64,000 nucleotides of DNA from Capniomyces stellatus (GCA_001661515.1 LUVW01000004.1:660514-724513); one strand, 5' to 3'. Positions 32,261 to 44,509 are shown, counted from the stretch's first letter. Notes: a model not told the origin generated them from the letters alone. Translations and numbers: made by a program.

Positions 32261-34363
32261 TCATTTGGTCATCATCAGCATTTTAGTGTCCATTTGTAAA
32301 GGGTTTCCATCCAGATTACTAGTACCAGAACCAGATGGAAGGTTGGTGGTAGCAGATAAAACAGGACCAGAGGCATTAGTGTTGGTGCTAGCGGGAGGCT
32401 TGCTCATGATGTTCAGTGCACTTTGTCTCTTTTCAGTGGCGAGTCCAAGACCAGAAGAACTGCCACCGCCACCACCCAAATCGCCGAGTTCATGGCCAAT
32501 TTGGGCAAACCCGCTGACAAGCAAATCACGTGCAGCTTTGGAGATCTTTGGGGGAGGAGGCAGGGTACTGGTGCCAGCACTGGTCTGAACGCCGTTTTCG
32601 CAGAGGCTGTTGATGCCGATTGTAGCCTGTTTCTGGAGTGCCCAGCTAATTAGCGAGTAGACCTCGTTTAGGGTTGGGTCCGAGTTGTTTGGTTTGTTGC
32701 CCATGTAGCTGCCCAGGCCGTTGTTACTGTTACTGTTACTGTTACTGTTACTGTTGATGGTGTTGGTGTTGGTTTGCGACAGGTTTTGCAGGGTTGATTG
32801 GAGACCAATAGCCATTTGGACAACTGTTGAAGTGTATCCGTTTTTGTGCAGCAGCGGGTCGTTGTTTTCGTTGATGATTGATAAGCTGTTCAGCAGGTTG
32901 TTGGTTTGGAACTTGTCTGTTGGCTTTAGGGTTTGTCTCTTCTTGTACTTTTTCCTCTGCTTTAGGGGGATCTTTGACTGGATCTGCGACAGAATCGTTT
33001 CTTTGCACTCTGTTGGCTTGGAAAGAATTTTTGGTGCGTTTTGGATCTTTTGTTTGATTATGTTTAGCTCCACCAGCTGCTCCTGCTTGCGCCTCCTCTC
33101 CCTCTCCCTTTTCCTCTCTTCCTCCTCAAGTCTATCCAGCTCTTTCTGCTGTCTTTTTGATATCTTCTTTACCTTTAGCGGCTTTGGTGGCTTGGCTGGC
33201 TTTTTAGCCTTCTTGCCCTTCCTGCCATTCATGCTTTCGTACTCCTCAGCCTTTAGTAACAATTGCTCCTGGGTCAAAAGCGAGGGTGGGATTTGGTAGT
33301 CTAGTGTTATTGGCAATGGAAGTGGTAATGGTAGTGGTAGCGGGAAACTCGCGGGATTGCCCCTGTCTCCTGGCCTGTTTTCTGCATTATGGTTCGTTGC
33401 TGTGGGTTGTAGGCCTGGGTGGTGTGCGCTTGGCCCTGTGACTCCTGCAGGCTTGATTCCTATCTGCACGTTTCCGTATCCATCCACGTTATAGCGGCCT
33501 TCTTTAACCTTCCTTTTACCCTTGTCGCTTGTACCACCGCTCACATCGCTATACGAGCTGCTGTTGATCACCGACTTGATTATTTGGATTGTGTTGGCGT
33601 CCAGAATCGTGTTGTTCTTTGGTGCTATTAGCGGCAAGCCGTTCTTGTCCAGCCCTACTTTTTGCGAGTTTGACAACACCAGCTTTTGTTTCTGCTGCTG
33701 AATCTGCTGGTTCTCAACGTACTTTCGGTGGATTTGGCTTTGTAGATGTGCCTGCACGTTGATTTGCTGCTGATACTGCTGCATCTGTGTTTGAAACGCC
33801 TGCAACGCCGCCTCGTTCATTTTCCTCTTCTTGATAACATTTGGGTCGTTTGGATCCTCAAACACTAGTGGCACTGTCACCTCTGTGTTCTCGTTCCCCG
33901 TCGTTATCGCTTGGAGTGGAAGTAGGGGCAGCTCCTGTCTCAACGTCTTTTGTTGCCCTTTGATATTTATCATCGCTGTCCCCTTCTTTTTAATCTCTGC
34001 CCCCCTCCTTCTCTTTTTCCCCTTCCCGCTACCTCCTTCGTCCTCCAGCTCAAACCCAAACCCAAGCCCAATTGGCACTGATTGGCTAACCGGTAGATTG
34101 TTCAATGGCAGTACCACCCTTTGCAGCAGCGGGTTTAGTGTCTTTAGATTTACCAACTCCGCCTTCTTTCTCCGCGGCTTCCTTACCTTCTTTGCCTTTG
34201 CTGTCGCCTCCCCCCCTTCCCCTGCCGCCTCTCCTCCATCAACATTTGTTTCGTCCCCTATACTATCTTGCTTTGGTGTTTCCGCCGACTCGGCTGCTTG
34301 CGTCTGCTTCTCTGTCTTGGCCGTGGTTCCTGCTGCTTTATTGCCTGTCCCTTTGGCCCCCAT
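32261..34363 (-). CDS. Basic, glutamine-rich putative nuclear protein, unknown function
   Basis: 700-residue single-exon protein that I do not recognise. It starts with an Ala/Glu/Lys-rich tail. Basic clusters KKVRKPRRKKAE (about 58-69) and KGKKRRRGAEIKKKG (about 114-128) look like nuclear localisation signals. A Gln-rich stretch lies at about 190-232. A highly charged helical segment (KELDRLEEEERKRERERRRK) sits near residue 420. A (Asn-Ser)n run is encoded by tandem TTACTG units at 32721-32754, and a Gly/Ser run lies near the C-terminus. The best candidate for a folded part is EVYSLISWALQKQATIGINS with KISKAARDLLVSGFAQIGHE (about 560-630). Possibly a chromatin or transcription cofactor; this is only inference from composition. 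Confidence 0.7.
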   Translation of the reverse strand: MGAKGTGNKAAGTTAKTEKQTQAAESAETPKQDSIGDETNVDGGEAAGEGGEATAKAKKVRKPRRKKAELVNLKTLNPLLQRVVLPLNNLPVSQSVPIGLGFGFELEDEGGSGKGKKRRRGAEIKKKGTAMINIKGQQKTLRQELPLLPLQAITTGNENTEVTVPLVFEDPNDPNVIKKRKMNEAALQAFQTQMQQYQQQINVQAHLQSQIHRKYVENQQIQQQKQKLVLSNSQKVGLDKNGLPLIAPKNNTILDANTIQIIKSVINSSSYSDVSGGTSDKGKRKVKEGRYNVDGYGNVQIGIKPAGVTGPSAHHPGLQPTATNHNAENRPGDRGNPASFPLPLPLPLPLPITLDYQIPPSLLTQEQLLLKAEEYESMNGRKGKKAKKPAKPPKPLKVKKISKRQQKELDRLEEEERKRERERRRKQEQLVELNIIKQKIQNAPKILSKPTECKETILSQIQSKIPLKQRKKYKKRQTLKPTDKFQTNNLLNSLSIINENNDPLLHKNGYTSTVVQMAIGLQSTLQNLSQTNTNTINSNSNSNSNSNNGLGSYMGNKPNNSDPTLNEVYSLISWALQKQATIGINSLCENGVQTSAGTSTLPPPPKISKAARDLLVSGFAQIGHELGDLGGGGGSSSGLGLATEKRQSALNIMSKPPASTNTNASGPVLSATTNLPSGSGTSNLDGNPLQMDTKMLMMTK
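32721..32754. repeat. Hexanucleotide repeat TTACTG within coding region
   Basis: About five tandem TTACTG/TTGCTG-type units encoding alternating Asn and Ser on the minus strand. Length may vary between strains. Confidence 0.85.
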
Positions 34364-37300
34364 TATCTAAAATACTGTTATGCTTGTGTTTACGCGTTGC
34401 TACTAATTACCCTTGTGATTCCTTCCCCCCTTTAAAAAGTATCTGGCCCTATTCCTTTTTTTCTTTCTTTCTTTTTCTCACCCTCACACCCTCTATATTT
34501 ACTTTTATCTTAGCTGTTGTTGTATCAAATGCTTTTACACCTTCAAGCGTATACCTACACCCTATTATAGAATAAACACTCGAGCTAGCTGGCCTTTTTC
34601 TTCCAGTGCACTTTCCAAATTCGTTATAAATACACAACACCCAGTTATAAATGCAATTATCTTTTTTAAAAAATTAATAAATGCTTTAACAAGTCTGGTG
34701 AATATACAGTAAAGGTGGCTACGCTGGAAAATGCAGCTGGTTTATTTTTTCTTTTTGTATATTTGCAAAAGGCTGTTATAACGTGTATATTACAGTTGTT
34801 TCCAATGTTATTCTTGGCTCCTGAATTATTTTTTTCCTCTTTAAACCTCCAACCTTTTTATTTCATAAATGCCACTATATTTTCCTCCTGTTTCTAAAAC
34901 TAGCTTCGGTTGTATTATTTCATTTTGCTTTTCCCGCTTTTAGTTTTGTTAGTAAAGGCATTTAGGCAAAATAGTGTTTTACCGCCTTCTGCGAAATCGT
35001 TACTAATTTCATCAAGTTTATTAACATTTGGGATTTTTTATTCCCTCTAATCGTCAAATTTCAAAGTAACTCAAAGTCATAAAACCTCTAATAAAAGAGC
35101 GAATTTAAAGCTACTAACCTCCTAGAAAAAACCCAACATCATCACCACATTTTCGAGCTTTTTTTATTATCAAGCTTTTTTTTTTGTTTCCTGCTCTTGT
35201 TTTTGTTATTTATTTCTTTTCTGTAACAAAGCTGGCCTAATCTACATTTATTGGTTTTATGATTTTACGTTTGATTCGAGACTTATTTTCTGCCCTTTTT
35301 GCGCTTTCGTGCCATTTTTTCTAAATGAATTAGATAATTTGCTCTTTTTTCCTTATTGTGATTTTAATCGTAACACAACATTTAAATTAAACGGCCTTTC
35401 CAAGCTGCCCATTCGGTTTTTTGCGTCTTAAATTTTCCAAGCGCGAAAAGACTCGCCAAAAGTTCATCTTTGTCTATCAACCAATAGCCAATATAGTCAG
35501 CTAATTCACTTTATTATTTTTCTCTCCAACTATTAGAGCAAGTCTGCTCGACTAAAGCTATTCGCTTCTTTGATCTGGTTTTCCATATTGTCTGGCATTT
35601 AATTGGCCAGTATTACTTTTTTACTTTGGTTTTTGCATCTGATGTATTGGCTATTTCAATGAGTTTTGTTTTTCACAATTAAATAAACTCCTGATATCTC
35701 TTGCTTTTATACAAATCTTACTGATGCTCATTTGACTTCGCCCAATTGCCACTATTGTTTCATAATCTACAAAATCTAATTTTAGTCCATACAAACCACT
35801 AAAAATCCTGATATACCTATAGATTTTCTCCAACCCCTTACCACCAGATCTGTATTACTTAACCATTGGTGTATTTGAACGCTTTTAATCTAAACTCGCC
35901 ATTTCTTTATTTTATTCCAGCGTATCAACTGTCATTTACTAGCCCTATTTCAACTTGAGCTTTTGTCTTGCAAAAAACCTAAACATCGTTCAACCATCCT
36001 TCAAGGTTCGCTTTAACTATGTTCTTTCCAAGAACCATTCTTGTCAGACTCACAGGTGGATTACTTACATTAACAAATTCAAGTTATCTCTCCTCCTCCT
36101 CCTCCCCCAAACTGGCTAATAGGAGTACAGCTACTGAGTACATTCCATTATGCACTTGGCCCCCCATTTGGAGGTTGAACAGTTTTTAATATTTTGGCCT
36201 GTTTGCTGCTATTAACGTTTGGTTTATCCATTTTGGTTTTAGCTAATATTACTTTGTAAAGACTAGTTTTACAGCACTACTCGATTCAATCTGTGCTTAC
36301 AAATATGTGGGATTACCACTTTTGAAGCTGGTTTTAGTGCTTCATTGCGTAGATACATGGATGCTACATTGACCTATATGAGCCCACCCATTGCTGTGTG
36401 TTGAAAACAACAACCTGTAAAGTTGGGTACCATGGCTTTACTTGGCTGGTACGGTTTTGTTGACTGCTTTGGATAAAACCAGCAAAGTGCTTTTTGTATT
36501 TTTTATTTATTTACTGCACTATTTGCATTTTTATGGGGATTATGTTATCAGGAAGTTTTAGGGACCAAAGTGCCCAATAAGCTCTGAATACCAGTAATTA
36601 TAAACAATTTTGAACAACTATGGATTTAATTAAATAAATCGATCCCAAGAATTGTTATAAAAAAATCAAATGATAAAAAACAATGACGATCAGGAGTTGG
36701 TTGATATAAAGTGCTGTTTAAGCTTATTTCTTTTATGAAAGATGGAAAAAAGAAGCAGAAATCGGTAGCCAGAAAATCCAAGGAAACAAAGCAGATGTAA
36801 TGATAAGGCAGGCTAGAGCCTTGTGTAATTCTGGTGATACACTTGGCTTTGCTATTTAAAACATACTTGGTAGTAGTATGGTATTTGTAGTAGAGCGAGA
36901 GCTCAAAGGCTATAGATACTTTGATTATGTAAAATAGGCCTAAGGTTGGTAAGACAGAAAATAGACAAATTTGAATAATGTAACGACGTTTATTGCTATT
37001 AGGAGCGAGAGAAAGAAAAAAAAAGTAATACTCTTTTGAGTTTACCGAATAATAGTAGAGTGTTTGGTGGTGGTTTCTTTTTTGTCTTTTTTTATAAAGT
37101 GTAGAAAAAACTAGGATCGATACATGAGAAGAACGCAACAGCCATGAATAAGAATTAAAAGTTTAGCCTAAAAAAATAAAGCTGGTTCAAAAATCCAATT
37201 GGGTTAAAGTGGTAAAGAATTATGCTATAGACACCAATAACAACAAAAATAATTACGCTATAAATTTAGATTTGTAAATAGGCTAATTGATGTGTATTTG

Positions 37301-38361
37301 TAATGGTAAATATTATTGTTGTTAAAGCTGTGAAGGGAATTGGTAAAGGAGCCAGTTTGTGGATGTGACATTTTGGCAATTAAATATGAATTGGGAGTCC
37401 AAAAAGCAATAGAGTTAACTAAATAAAAGAGAGGCAGAGCTAGAAAAAGTAGAAAAAGTAGCAAAGCTAAAAGCAAAATTGGTGAAATGACCAGCATAGT
37501 ATTAAATGTTTGGCAAAATGATACAAGACTAGGGCAAGAATAGTTGCGAATAACCAAACACAATGTCACCATGTCGATGAATGAGTAAGTAGTGAGAAAA
37601 TAATATTCTGTAAAGTAAATCCAAAATGGGAGTTAGCGAATGTATACAGTCAATGCAAACCTACACGCTTTTAGTTGCTATTTTTACTTTTTTTTTTTTT
37701 TATAGTTTTTTTTAGCAACTATTTTTTGGAACTGAAACAAGGAATTGAATGCTGTAATATTGGTTGATTAAAAGTTTTGACTAGAGGTTTTTAAACATTA
37801 TTCGGCCAATATAGCAAAGCTAATGGAGGAGGGGAAATTTTAGAATTTCAAGCAAAGTAGATAGGACAAAATAACTAGGCAAGGTTACAAAGTAAAGCAG
37901 GGCGAGCTAATTAAAAAACCCGCAACAATACACATTAAATTGATTCAAAAAACCAACGATAAATTGTATCTTTACCTTAAAAGCCTAAAAAAAAACGAAA
38001 AAAAACGAAAAGCGAAAAAAACTAAAAAAAACAGGAAACCCAGGAAACCACAAGAATCAACATTCAAGAGTAAGAGTCTTGGTAGTGCAATTTTGTGCAA
38101 GTATTCGGTTTATTTTACAAAGTACACATTGGTATACTGGGTCTAGTTGTGGGAAAGTAGCTGGGAGCTTCAAGTCAAACATTGTATGGTGTATTCAGAC
38201 AGTCCAATCGAAAAAAGCAAGAGGCAACAAAAGGAAATACAGCGTTAATTGTTGTAAACGGAGTAAAAAAAAAAATACATACAGAATAGTAATTGAAAAA
38301 AAAGAAGGAAGAAAAGAGAGAAAGAAACAAGGAGAGGAGGGAAAGGTAGATAAAGCACAAA
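34364..38361. other. Four-kilobase spacer between divergent genes
   Basis: No gene recognised. Two minus-strand open frames (37572-37258, 104 residues from an ATG, with one hydrophobic segment; and 37138-36626, no ATG at its start) encode hydrophobic peptides without known motifs. They could be exons of an unknown membrane protein, but I cannot show it. The rest is AT-rich, T/C-biased near 34400-35300 and A/G-biased near 36600-38350, so strand bias changes sign across the spacer as expected for two divergent genes. Confidence 0.5.
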
Positions 38362-41300
38362 ATGGAAAGAGATTTAAAGTCCAGTATGAGGGAGAACCCG
38401 GGTATTCACCACAATCATCCAGCACGTAAAGGTAACGAGATATCAATATCAGTGGTGATTCCGGATGCACCAAAGCAGCTTGGGCAAAGGCCGTCAGCGG
38501 CAGCGTTTCCAAAAGACAGAATGCGCGAAGAGACAGTAGGCGAGGGGCCCAGCCTGAGTCCCAGAATTAGTGGGGGCTCACTTGAGATGGGCTGTGGCGT
38601 TTGGAGCGGGGAGTTGGGAAGTGCAAGGGGGATGAGAAAAAGCTACTCGTCGTCAAATTCGGTGGGAGAAAACAAGGAAATGAGGGAAGGGAGTTTGTTT
38701 ACAGCGCGGGGGTTAGGAGAGGGGTTGGGGTTCAGAATGTCGGGGCGGGCGAATTCGGAAAGGTTGGGATTGAATGGTAGGAACAGCATAAGTAACAGCA
38801 AGCTGAATGATTATAGCGGTATGAATGGAAGTGGTGCTGGAAATGTAAATTACAAGTCGGGGCTAAGTACAGGCACAAATATAAACATGAATACGAACAC
38901 GAATATGGATACGAATATGGATACGAGTATGAGTATGAGGGAGGAAGTGTGGAAAGGGGGGATGTATAATATTCGAGATAGTAAGCGAAGCAGCGTGAGT
39001 AGTATAGGTAGCATGGGGAGTTTCCACAACGGGGTTAGTATAGTACAGAGCAACGAGGCAGAGTCAAAAGCAAAGAAGCTGCTCCAGCAAGGAATGAAAA
39101 AGATAATGAGGACACAGAGCAATGAGCCAAATGAGCTGGGAAATGGTAAAAAGGAGTTGGTAGAAAGTGGGGGTAAAGTGAGGAGCAAGGGGAGCGTAGG
39201 GAGTGGGGTTAATGGGATGAAGAATAGTAAGAGTGGGATTGAGTACGAGTTGGAGAGTATGGAGCCGAAGAGAGTGTTGGGGAAGAAAGTGAAGAGTTTG
39301 GAGGGGTGGATGGCGGAGCAGAAACACGATAATGTGAGCGAGAGTTTCACGTTTAAGAGGGCAGATGTGGGGGAAGTTAGGAGCAAAAGCGATGGAGGGA
39401 GTGGGGGAGGAGATAGGGGAGAGTATGAGGGGGGTGGAGGGGAGGAGAAGATGGATGGTACAAAGAGAGATAATAAAGAGGGGGAAAAGAAGGGGGAAGA
39501 GATAGAGGAGATCAGCAAGTTGATAGAGTACGAGGGGGAGGAGAGGGAAAAGAGGCGGCAGGAGGAGGTGGAGAAGCGTAAAGAGGAGCAAAAGACGCAG
39601 ATGCAGCACATAATGAAGATGGAGGACGACAGACTGCTGTACGCAAAAAGACAGGAGACGCAGATCCAATCAAAGTCGATTCTGTCGGACAAGCAAAAGA
39701 TAGCGTATGTGGGTCTGATTTACCTGGTTCTGGTAGAGATGCAGTCGCGGCTGGGCGTGCAGCACAAGGAGGCGATCAGCAGCACGACCAGTTTTATGAA
39801 GTACAGCAGGCGGATTATGGACAAGCTGTACAAGCACATCCAGATCAGTGCAGACGAACAAAAGATGATTGAGTTGCTTCCAAGACACAAAATCGAGCCT
39901 AAAAGCATGGCCAAGTTTCTGATTAGTGAGGGCGAGGTTATTGCTTTGAAAAGCGACTCGGTAGTTGGAGTTTCGCACCTGGAGAACGTAGACGATAGCA
40001 CGGGAGATGAAATGGATAGCATAGTTAGCCCAAAGGAAGATGAAGAGGGTATAGACCTAGTTGAAGAGGAAAAAGAGGGAATAGAAGGAAAAGAAAAAGA
40101 CCTAGTGCAAGATGAAAAAGAAGAAAATGAGGAAAATGAAAAAGATCTAGTAGGGGAGGAATCTAGAAAAAGTATATTGGAAAAGGCTACTGGGGAAATA
40201 AAGGCGAGTAAGAGTGGTAGAGCGAGAGAGATAGAGAAGGAGAGAATCACGATAATAGGGGCGGAGCAGACAATCGATATTGATGTGCGAGCAACGTTGA
40301 TTCTGGACTTTTACCTGCAGCTATTGAGCGATGAGGTGTTTGACTCGAGAGGAAGGTACCTGCTGAGGCGGATAACAGAGGCGCTGGACTACTCGTGGGA
40401 AAAGGTGGAGCAGTGTGAGCGCCGAGTGACAAAGCAGCTGTGCCTGCACGACTACGCAGCAGAGGTGGCAAGGGAGAACGAGAGCAACCCAAACGCGATA
40501 ACAAAGACGCGGGAGTCGGGGTCGGTGGCGAAGCGGATGGTGGTGCTGGGACTGGCAACTGTTGGGGGAGGACTGGTGATTGGGCTGAGTGCGGGGCTAC
40601 TGGCGCCGGCAATTGGGGCGGGACTGGGGGCAACTCTGGGGGCACTGGGGGTTGCGAACGCGGGTGCGTTTTTTGGGAGTATTGGAGGATCGGTGCTGAT
40701 TACAACAAGTGGAGTGCTGACGGGAGGGGGGCTGGCGGGGGTGAAGATGGCGCGGCGGACACGGAGCATTGAAGACCTGCAGCTGGTTCCGCACGTCAAC
40801 GACAAGTGCACAAATCTGATATTTACGGTTCCAGGGTGGATTTCAGGGACCAAGGACGTGAGCGACATACCGTTTAAGCTGATTGACGGGATCAATGGTG
40901 ACGTGTTTAGTCTGATTTGGGACAAGGCAGCTCTGGTCCAGGTGGGCGACTCGTTCAACCTGCTTGCTGCCGAACTGGCCAGCACAACCGTCATGCAGAC
41001 GCTGCAGCTGACCGTGCTTTCGAGTCTCCTGGGTCCGCTGTCTATTCCCATGTGGCTGACTAAGCTGGGGTACATGCTGGACAACCCGTGGTCGACTGGC
41101 TGCGACTTGGCCAGGCGTGCCTCGCCAGTGTTTGCGGATGCCCTGTTCCACAGGATCCAGGGGGCCAGACCCGTTACCCTGATAGGCTTCTCCATAGGCG
41201 CTCGCCTGATTTTCTACTGCCTTATTGAGCTGGCCAAGATGGACGCCTTTGGAATCATCGAGGACGTTCTGCTGTTTGGCGCGCCCATCAACGCCAGTGA

Positions 41301-42213
41301 CGAGGAGTGGCGCATGGCTGCCAGTGTTGTTGGCGGCCGATTCATCAATGCCTACTCCAACAGGGACTGGGTCCTCAAGCTCATGTACCGCTCCACCAAT
41401 CTCAGCAAAGCTATTGTTGCTGGCCTCCAACCTGTCCTCGCCCTGCCCATGCTCGACAACTTTGATGTCAGTGACGAGATCTCCTCCCACACAAACTACT
41501 ACTCAATGATGCCCAAGCTGTTGGCCAAGCTCGGCTACGTCATCAATGACGACCCAGACGATGACGACTACTACTATGTAGACGAATCTGGCGCTCCAAT
41601 TCAGCCCAAATCTCTCATTTCCGACTCCAAGTCCCCCCCTAATCTCCCCCAAGCTCCTCCTACTAACTCCCACAATTCTCCGGGCAAACTTCCCATCAAC
41701 CCCCCTGACCCTGTCTCGCTCATCAGCGACGAGAAGCTCCTGGAGAGGGATTTGGCGCTCAACGACATTCTCGACAGGAACTTGGTTCCAGCTTCAGCAG
41801 ACGGCGTTTTGCCTATAGCTGCTTTTGGCCAGCTGCCAGGCATGGCCACAAACTGCAGTGCTAAACCGCCATCCAACACAAACTTTCTGTCAAAGCTATT
41901 CAGAAGAAACTCTGTATCCCCAACAACCGCCGAAAACAAGTACTCCAACCTCCCCTCAACTCCAAGCCCCAACTCCTCGCCAAACCCAAACCTCTTCATG
42001 ACCCCAAGCCAGAACTCATCTTTAGATTGCCAGCTCACTGCCAGCCTTGGATCCACCGCTGGCATGGCCGACTCTGGCCTGAAAGAAACTGCGGGAATCG
42101 CTCAAGACATTGATCTTGAGCTTATGAAGTCTGAGCTTGAAAAGTTTGGCATTACTTTTAAGCAAGTTGATACTACTCTATCCACGCTTGTATTAAGCGA
42201 CTCTGAAAAGTAG
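38362..42213 (+). CDS. MIL1: DUF726/TMCO4-family membrane-associated lipase-like protein (yeast Mil1 type)
   Basis: 1,283-residue single-exon protein. The N-terminal 420 residues are low complexity (Gly/Ser/Asn, then Glu/Lys/Arg) and probably disordered. The conserved DUF726 region runs from about 630 to 1,080. It begins with LDFYLQLLSDEVFDSRGRYL, followed by a very hydrophobic Gly/Ala/Leu hairpin (about 725-800, likely membrane inserted) and an alpha/beta-hydrolase part with nucleophile Ser944 in GFSIG, followed by LLFGAP and NRDWVL. These match the TMCO4/YFL034W family, where the yeast protein Mil1 is a lipase-like partner of the AP-1 clathrin adaptor at the Golgi/endosomes. The C-terminal 200 residues are Pro/Ser/Asn-rich with DDDDYYY near 1,070. 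Coding-strand composition flips from G/A-rich to C-rich near 40900. Confidence 0.85.
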   Translation: MERDLKSSMRENPGIHHNHPARKGNEISISVVIPDAPKQLGQRPSAAAFPKDRMREETVGEGPSLSPRISGGSLEMGCGVWSGELGSARGMRKSYSSSNSVGENKEMREGSLFTARGLGEGLGFRMSGRANSERLGLNGRNSISNSKLNDYSGMNGSGAGNVNYKSGLSTGTNINMNTNTNMDTNMDTSMSMREEVWKGGMYNIRDSKRSSVSSIGSMGSFHNGVSIVQSNEAESKAKKLLQQGMKKIMRTQSNEPNELGNGKKELVESGGKVRSKGSVGSGVNGMKNSKSGIEYELESMEPKRVLGKKVKSLEGWMAEQKHDNVSESFTFKRADVGEVRSKSDGGSGGGDRGEYEGGGGEEKMDGTKRDNKEGEKKGEEIEEISKLIEYEGEEREKRRQEEVEKRKEEQKTQMQHIMKMEDDRLLYAKRQETQIQSKSILSDKQKIAYVGLIYLVLVEMQSRLGVQHKEAISSTTSFMKYSRRIMDKLYKHIQISADEQKMIELLPRHKIEPKSMAKFLISEGEVIALKSDSVVGVSHLENVDDSTGDEMDSIVSPKEDEEGIDLVEEEKEGIEGKEKDLVQDEKEENEENEKDLVGEESRKSILEKATGEIKASKSGRAREIEKERITIIGAEQTIDIDVRATLILDFYLQLLSDEVFDSRGRYLLRRITEALDYSWEKVEQCERRVTKQLCLHDYAAEVARENESNPNAITKTRESGSVAKRMVVLGLATVGGGLVIGLSAGLLAPAIGAGLGATLGALGVANAGAFFGSIGGSVLITTSGVLTGGGLAGVKMARRTRSIEDLQLVPHVNDKCTNLIFTVPGWISGTKDVSDIPFKLIDGINGDVFSLIWDKAALVQVGDSFNLLAAELASTTVMQTLQLTVLSSLLGPLSIPMWLTKLGYMLDNPWSTGCDLARRASPVFADALFHRIQGARPVTLIGFSIGARLIFYCLIELAKMDAFGIIEDVLLFGAPINASDEEWRMAASVVGGRFINAYSNRDWVLKLMYRSTNLSKAIVAGLQPVLALPMLDNFDVSDEISSHTNYYSMMPKLLAKLGYVINDDPDDDDYYYVDESGAPIQPKSLISDSKSPPNLPQAPPTNSHNSPGKLPINPPDPVSLISDEKLLERDLALNDILDRNLVPASADGVLPIAAFGQLPGMATNCSAKPPSNTNFLSKLFRRNSVSPTTAENKYSNLPSTPSPNSSPNPNLFMTPSQNSSLDCQLTASLGSTAGMADSGLKETAGIAQDIDLELMKSELEKFGITFKQVDTTLSTLVLSDSEK

Positions 42214-44509
42214 CTTTTTATTCATTTATTTGCTAATCTAATTGTTTGTTTGTTTATTTGTTTGTTACTGTATTAACCTGGTCATTTTGTCTTTTAGTTT
42301 CTTTCTTTCTCTTTAGTAATACACTTGTTAATTAATCCACTATTACATATCCATTTCATTGGTATATTTCTTTTCTTTGATCTTATTTCTAACCATGTCA
42401 CTTTTTTTCTCTTTGTTTAACATGTACCAGCGTTATCTTTTCACTTGTACACTCGCTGGTCTAATTTTTTTTTTAGACTGGACTTTTTCTATTGAATATA
42501 TAATACTGTATTGAGACGGGCTTTTTTATTTTATTTGTGTCGCTTTATTTTGCTTTATTTTGCCTTATTTTGATTGTATTTACTTGACCGCTTTTACATC
42601 CAATTATTTGCATTTGTTTCATTATTTACTTTTAAATCGTTTTTGACAATCTGTATTCTTAATTTATAAAAATATTTAGGGTGAGTTTAATCTCCATTTT
42701 TTATCACTAAACATTCCAAGTTATGGAAAATTTCAATCCAATTCTTTCTTTTTTTTTAATTCAATTGAAATTTTGTTGGTGTAATAGGTTCAGAAGAAAA
42801 AATATTCTACTCAATTAATTGGCTGTAAACACTGTGTTGATTGTCCAAGTTCTTGACATTTGCATTTGGTGTGGGTTAAAAAATACTGGGATTTCTCAAG
42901 TAAAAGCCTCAAGTGTTTTAGCATATGATGTGATAAGAAAAGTAGACGATGACATCTTTTTATAATGGTACTGTGTTGCTAGTACAATACATGGGAGAGA
43001 CAGTTTTGCAATTATCTGAATTCATTTGGAATAGTTAAAAGAAACACTATTTTTTTTTATTACTACATTGAGGTTGGAAAAAAAAAAGCCCGAAATTTGG
43101 GGAAAACCTAATCTAAATTTGGGAGGACTTGGGATTGGTGGGGAGGGGAGGGGAGAAGGAAGGGGGGGGAGGGTAGGGAAGGACGGATAAAAATTTCTTG
43201 ATAGAAAAAAAAAGTCACTAATAACAGTAAGATAATTGTGGCAAAAAAGCAAGAAAAGTTGGTAAATTATGGTTGGCCAATTAATGATTGAAATTTTAAT
43301 CAACTAGGCGAATAATAACTCTTGGTTCAAGAATCTACTAAAATATTTTTTTCTTTTTTTTGCAATTTGTTGTTCGTTATTTTTTTTTTACTCAATTAAA
43401 ACTTTTCATTGCAGATTTTGGTTATGAATAAGCAGAATTGGGCAAAGTAAAAAGGATTAATTGAAGAAAGAAAAAAAAATTAAGTGAAAAAAAAGGCTAG
43501 TGAAATTCAAATTTAAGGAAGAAAAAAAAACGAAAAAAATGGGAATTTTTTTACCATAGTTTGAATATTGTGGAATTAAACCAACTAATAATAAGGTAAC
43601 TTGAATCAACCCTTTTCTTTTCGTAGGTAACTTTACTAAAAGCACAATATATATACAAAAGTAAGTATTCTTAATACAATCGTATATATCATTTACAATA
43701 CACTGTATATCATTGTAACATTGACCAAAAAAGAAGCGGAAAGCGTATATACACCTTACGACCGTTAGTTTGAAGCTTCTTTGTGTATATACGCTTTATT
43801 GCCATATTTGTGAATCAATTTCATTTTTTTCCCACTTGGAATTGCGGATCAATCACACACACACACTTGTAGATGTATATTTATTTCTTTGCTTGTTGTT
43901 TAACCCAACAATATTACAAGAAAAAAAATTGGCAGCTAGGAATTGATAAAAAAAAAAAGGAGGAAGGGGGTAGAAAAAAAAGATCTCATCCGATTTAAAA
44001 TCGATCAAAGATAAATACCAAGTATACACCATTGTTGTTATCAACACAGCTCTGTAAAAGCGATAAAAGTGGATGGTAATTTGGATAAAGCACCAGAGTA
44101 CACTAGAAGGAGAATTCAATGGTCTTTGGAGATTCGAAGAAAGTTTTTTTTTTTTGTTGATCAGTAATAAAAATATTATTTACAGGATCAAGTAGATGTG
44201 AAACCACATTTTACCTACTCTTGGAATATTATTTTTTTTGTGGGTTGACAAGATCGGTCTTGACAAAAAAAACTAGTAGGGTTGAAATAAAGAAAGAAGC
44301 GGATGGGTTATAAAGAACAAATGTGGAAGGGGTGGGGAAATAGGGTTAGCTTAAGAAATTCGGGGGCTTGAGTTGTATTCCATCAAGAAAAAGATTAAAG
44401 TCAAAGATAAAAATGTATATCCAACGTGTGTGTGTGTTGATCAGCTATTATCAAGGAGGGAAAAGAAAAGTTGTTGATTTCTCTTTCTCTTCTTTTGGAT
44501 TTGGTTTAG
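42214..44509. other. Spacer between MIL1-like gene and eS19
   Basis: 2.3 kb, AT-rich. T-rich to about 42800, then A/G-rich toward the eS19 gene. It holds a G-rich tract (43139-43173) and a 15-bp inverted repeat (43740-43797). No coding sequence is recognised. Confidence 0.6.
43740..43797. repeat. Perfect 15-bp inverted repeat, 28-base loop
   Basis: AAAGCGTATATACAC at 43740-43754 is matched by its exact reverse complement at 43783-43797. It lies about 710 bases upstream of eS19 in a spacer. It may be a cruciform, a paired binding site or the remnant of a small terminal-inverted-repeat element. Confidence 0.8.

Noticed and set aside
36626..37572. Minus-strand membrane-protein gene made of two open frames (37572-37258 and 37138-36626)
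   Set aside because: Hydrophobic but AT-driven composition, no known motif, no convincing splice pair joining them. It remains possible but unsupported.
39064..40645. Long Ser/Leu/Pro-rich ORFs antisense to the MIL1-like gene
   Set aside because: Shadows produced by the purine-rich coding strand. The same effect gives antisense ORFs over UTP17, RECQ4 and HMG1.
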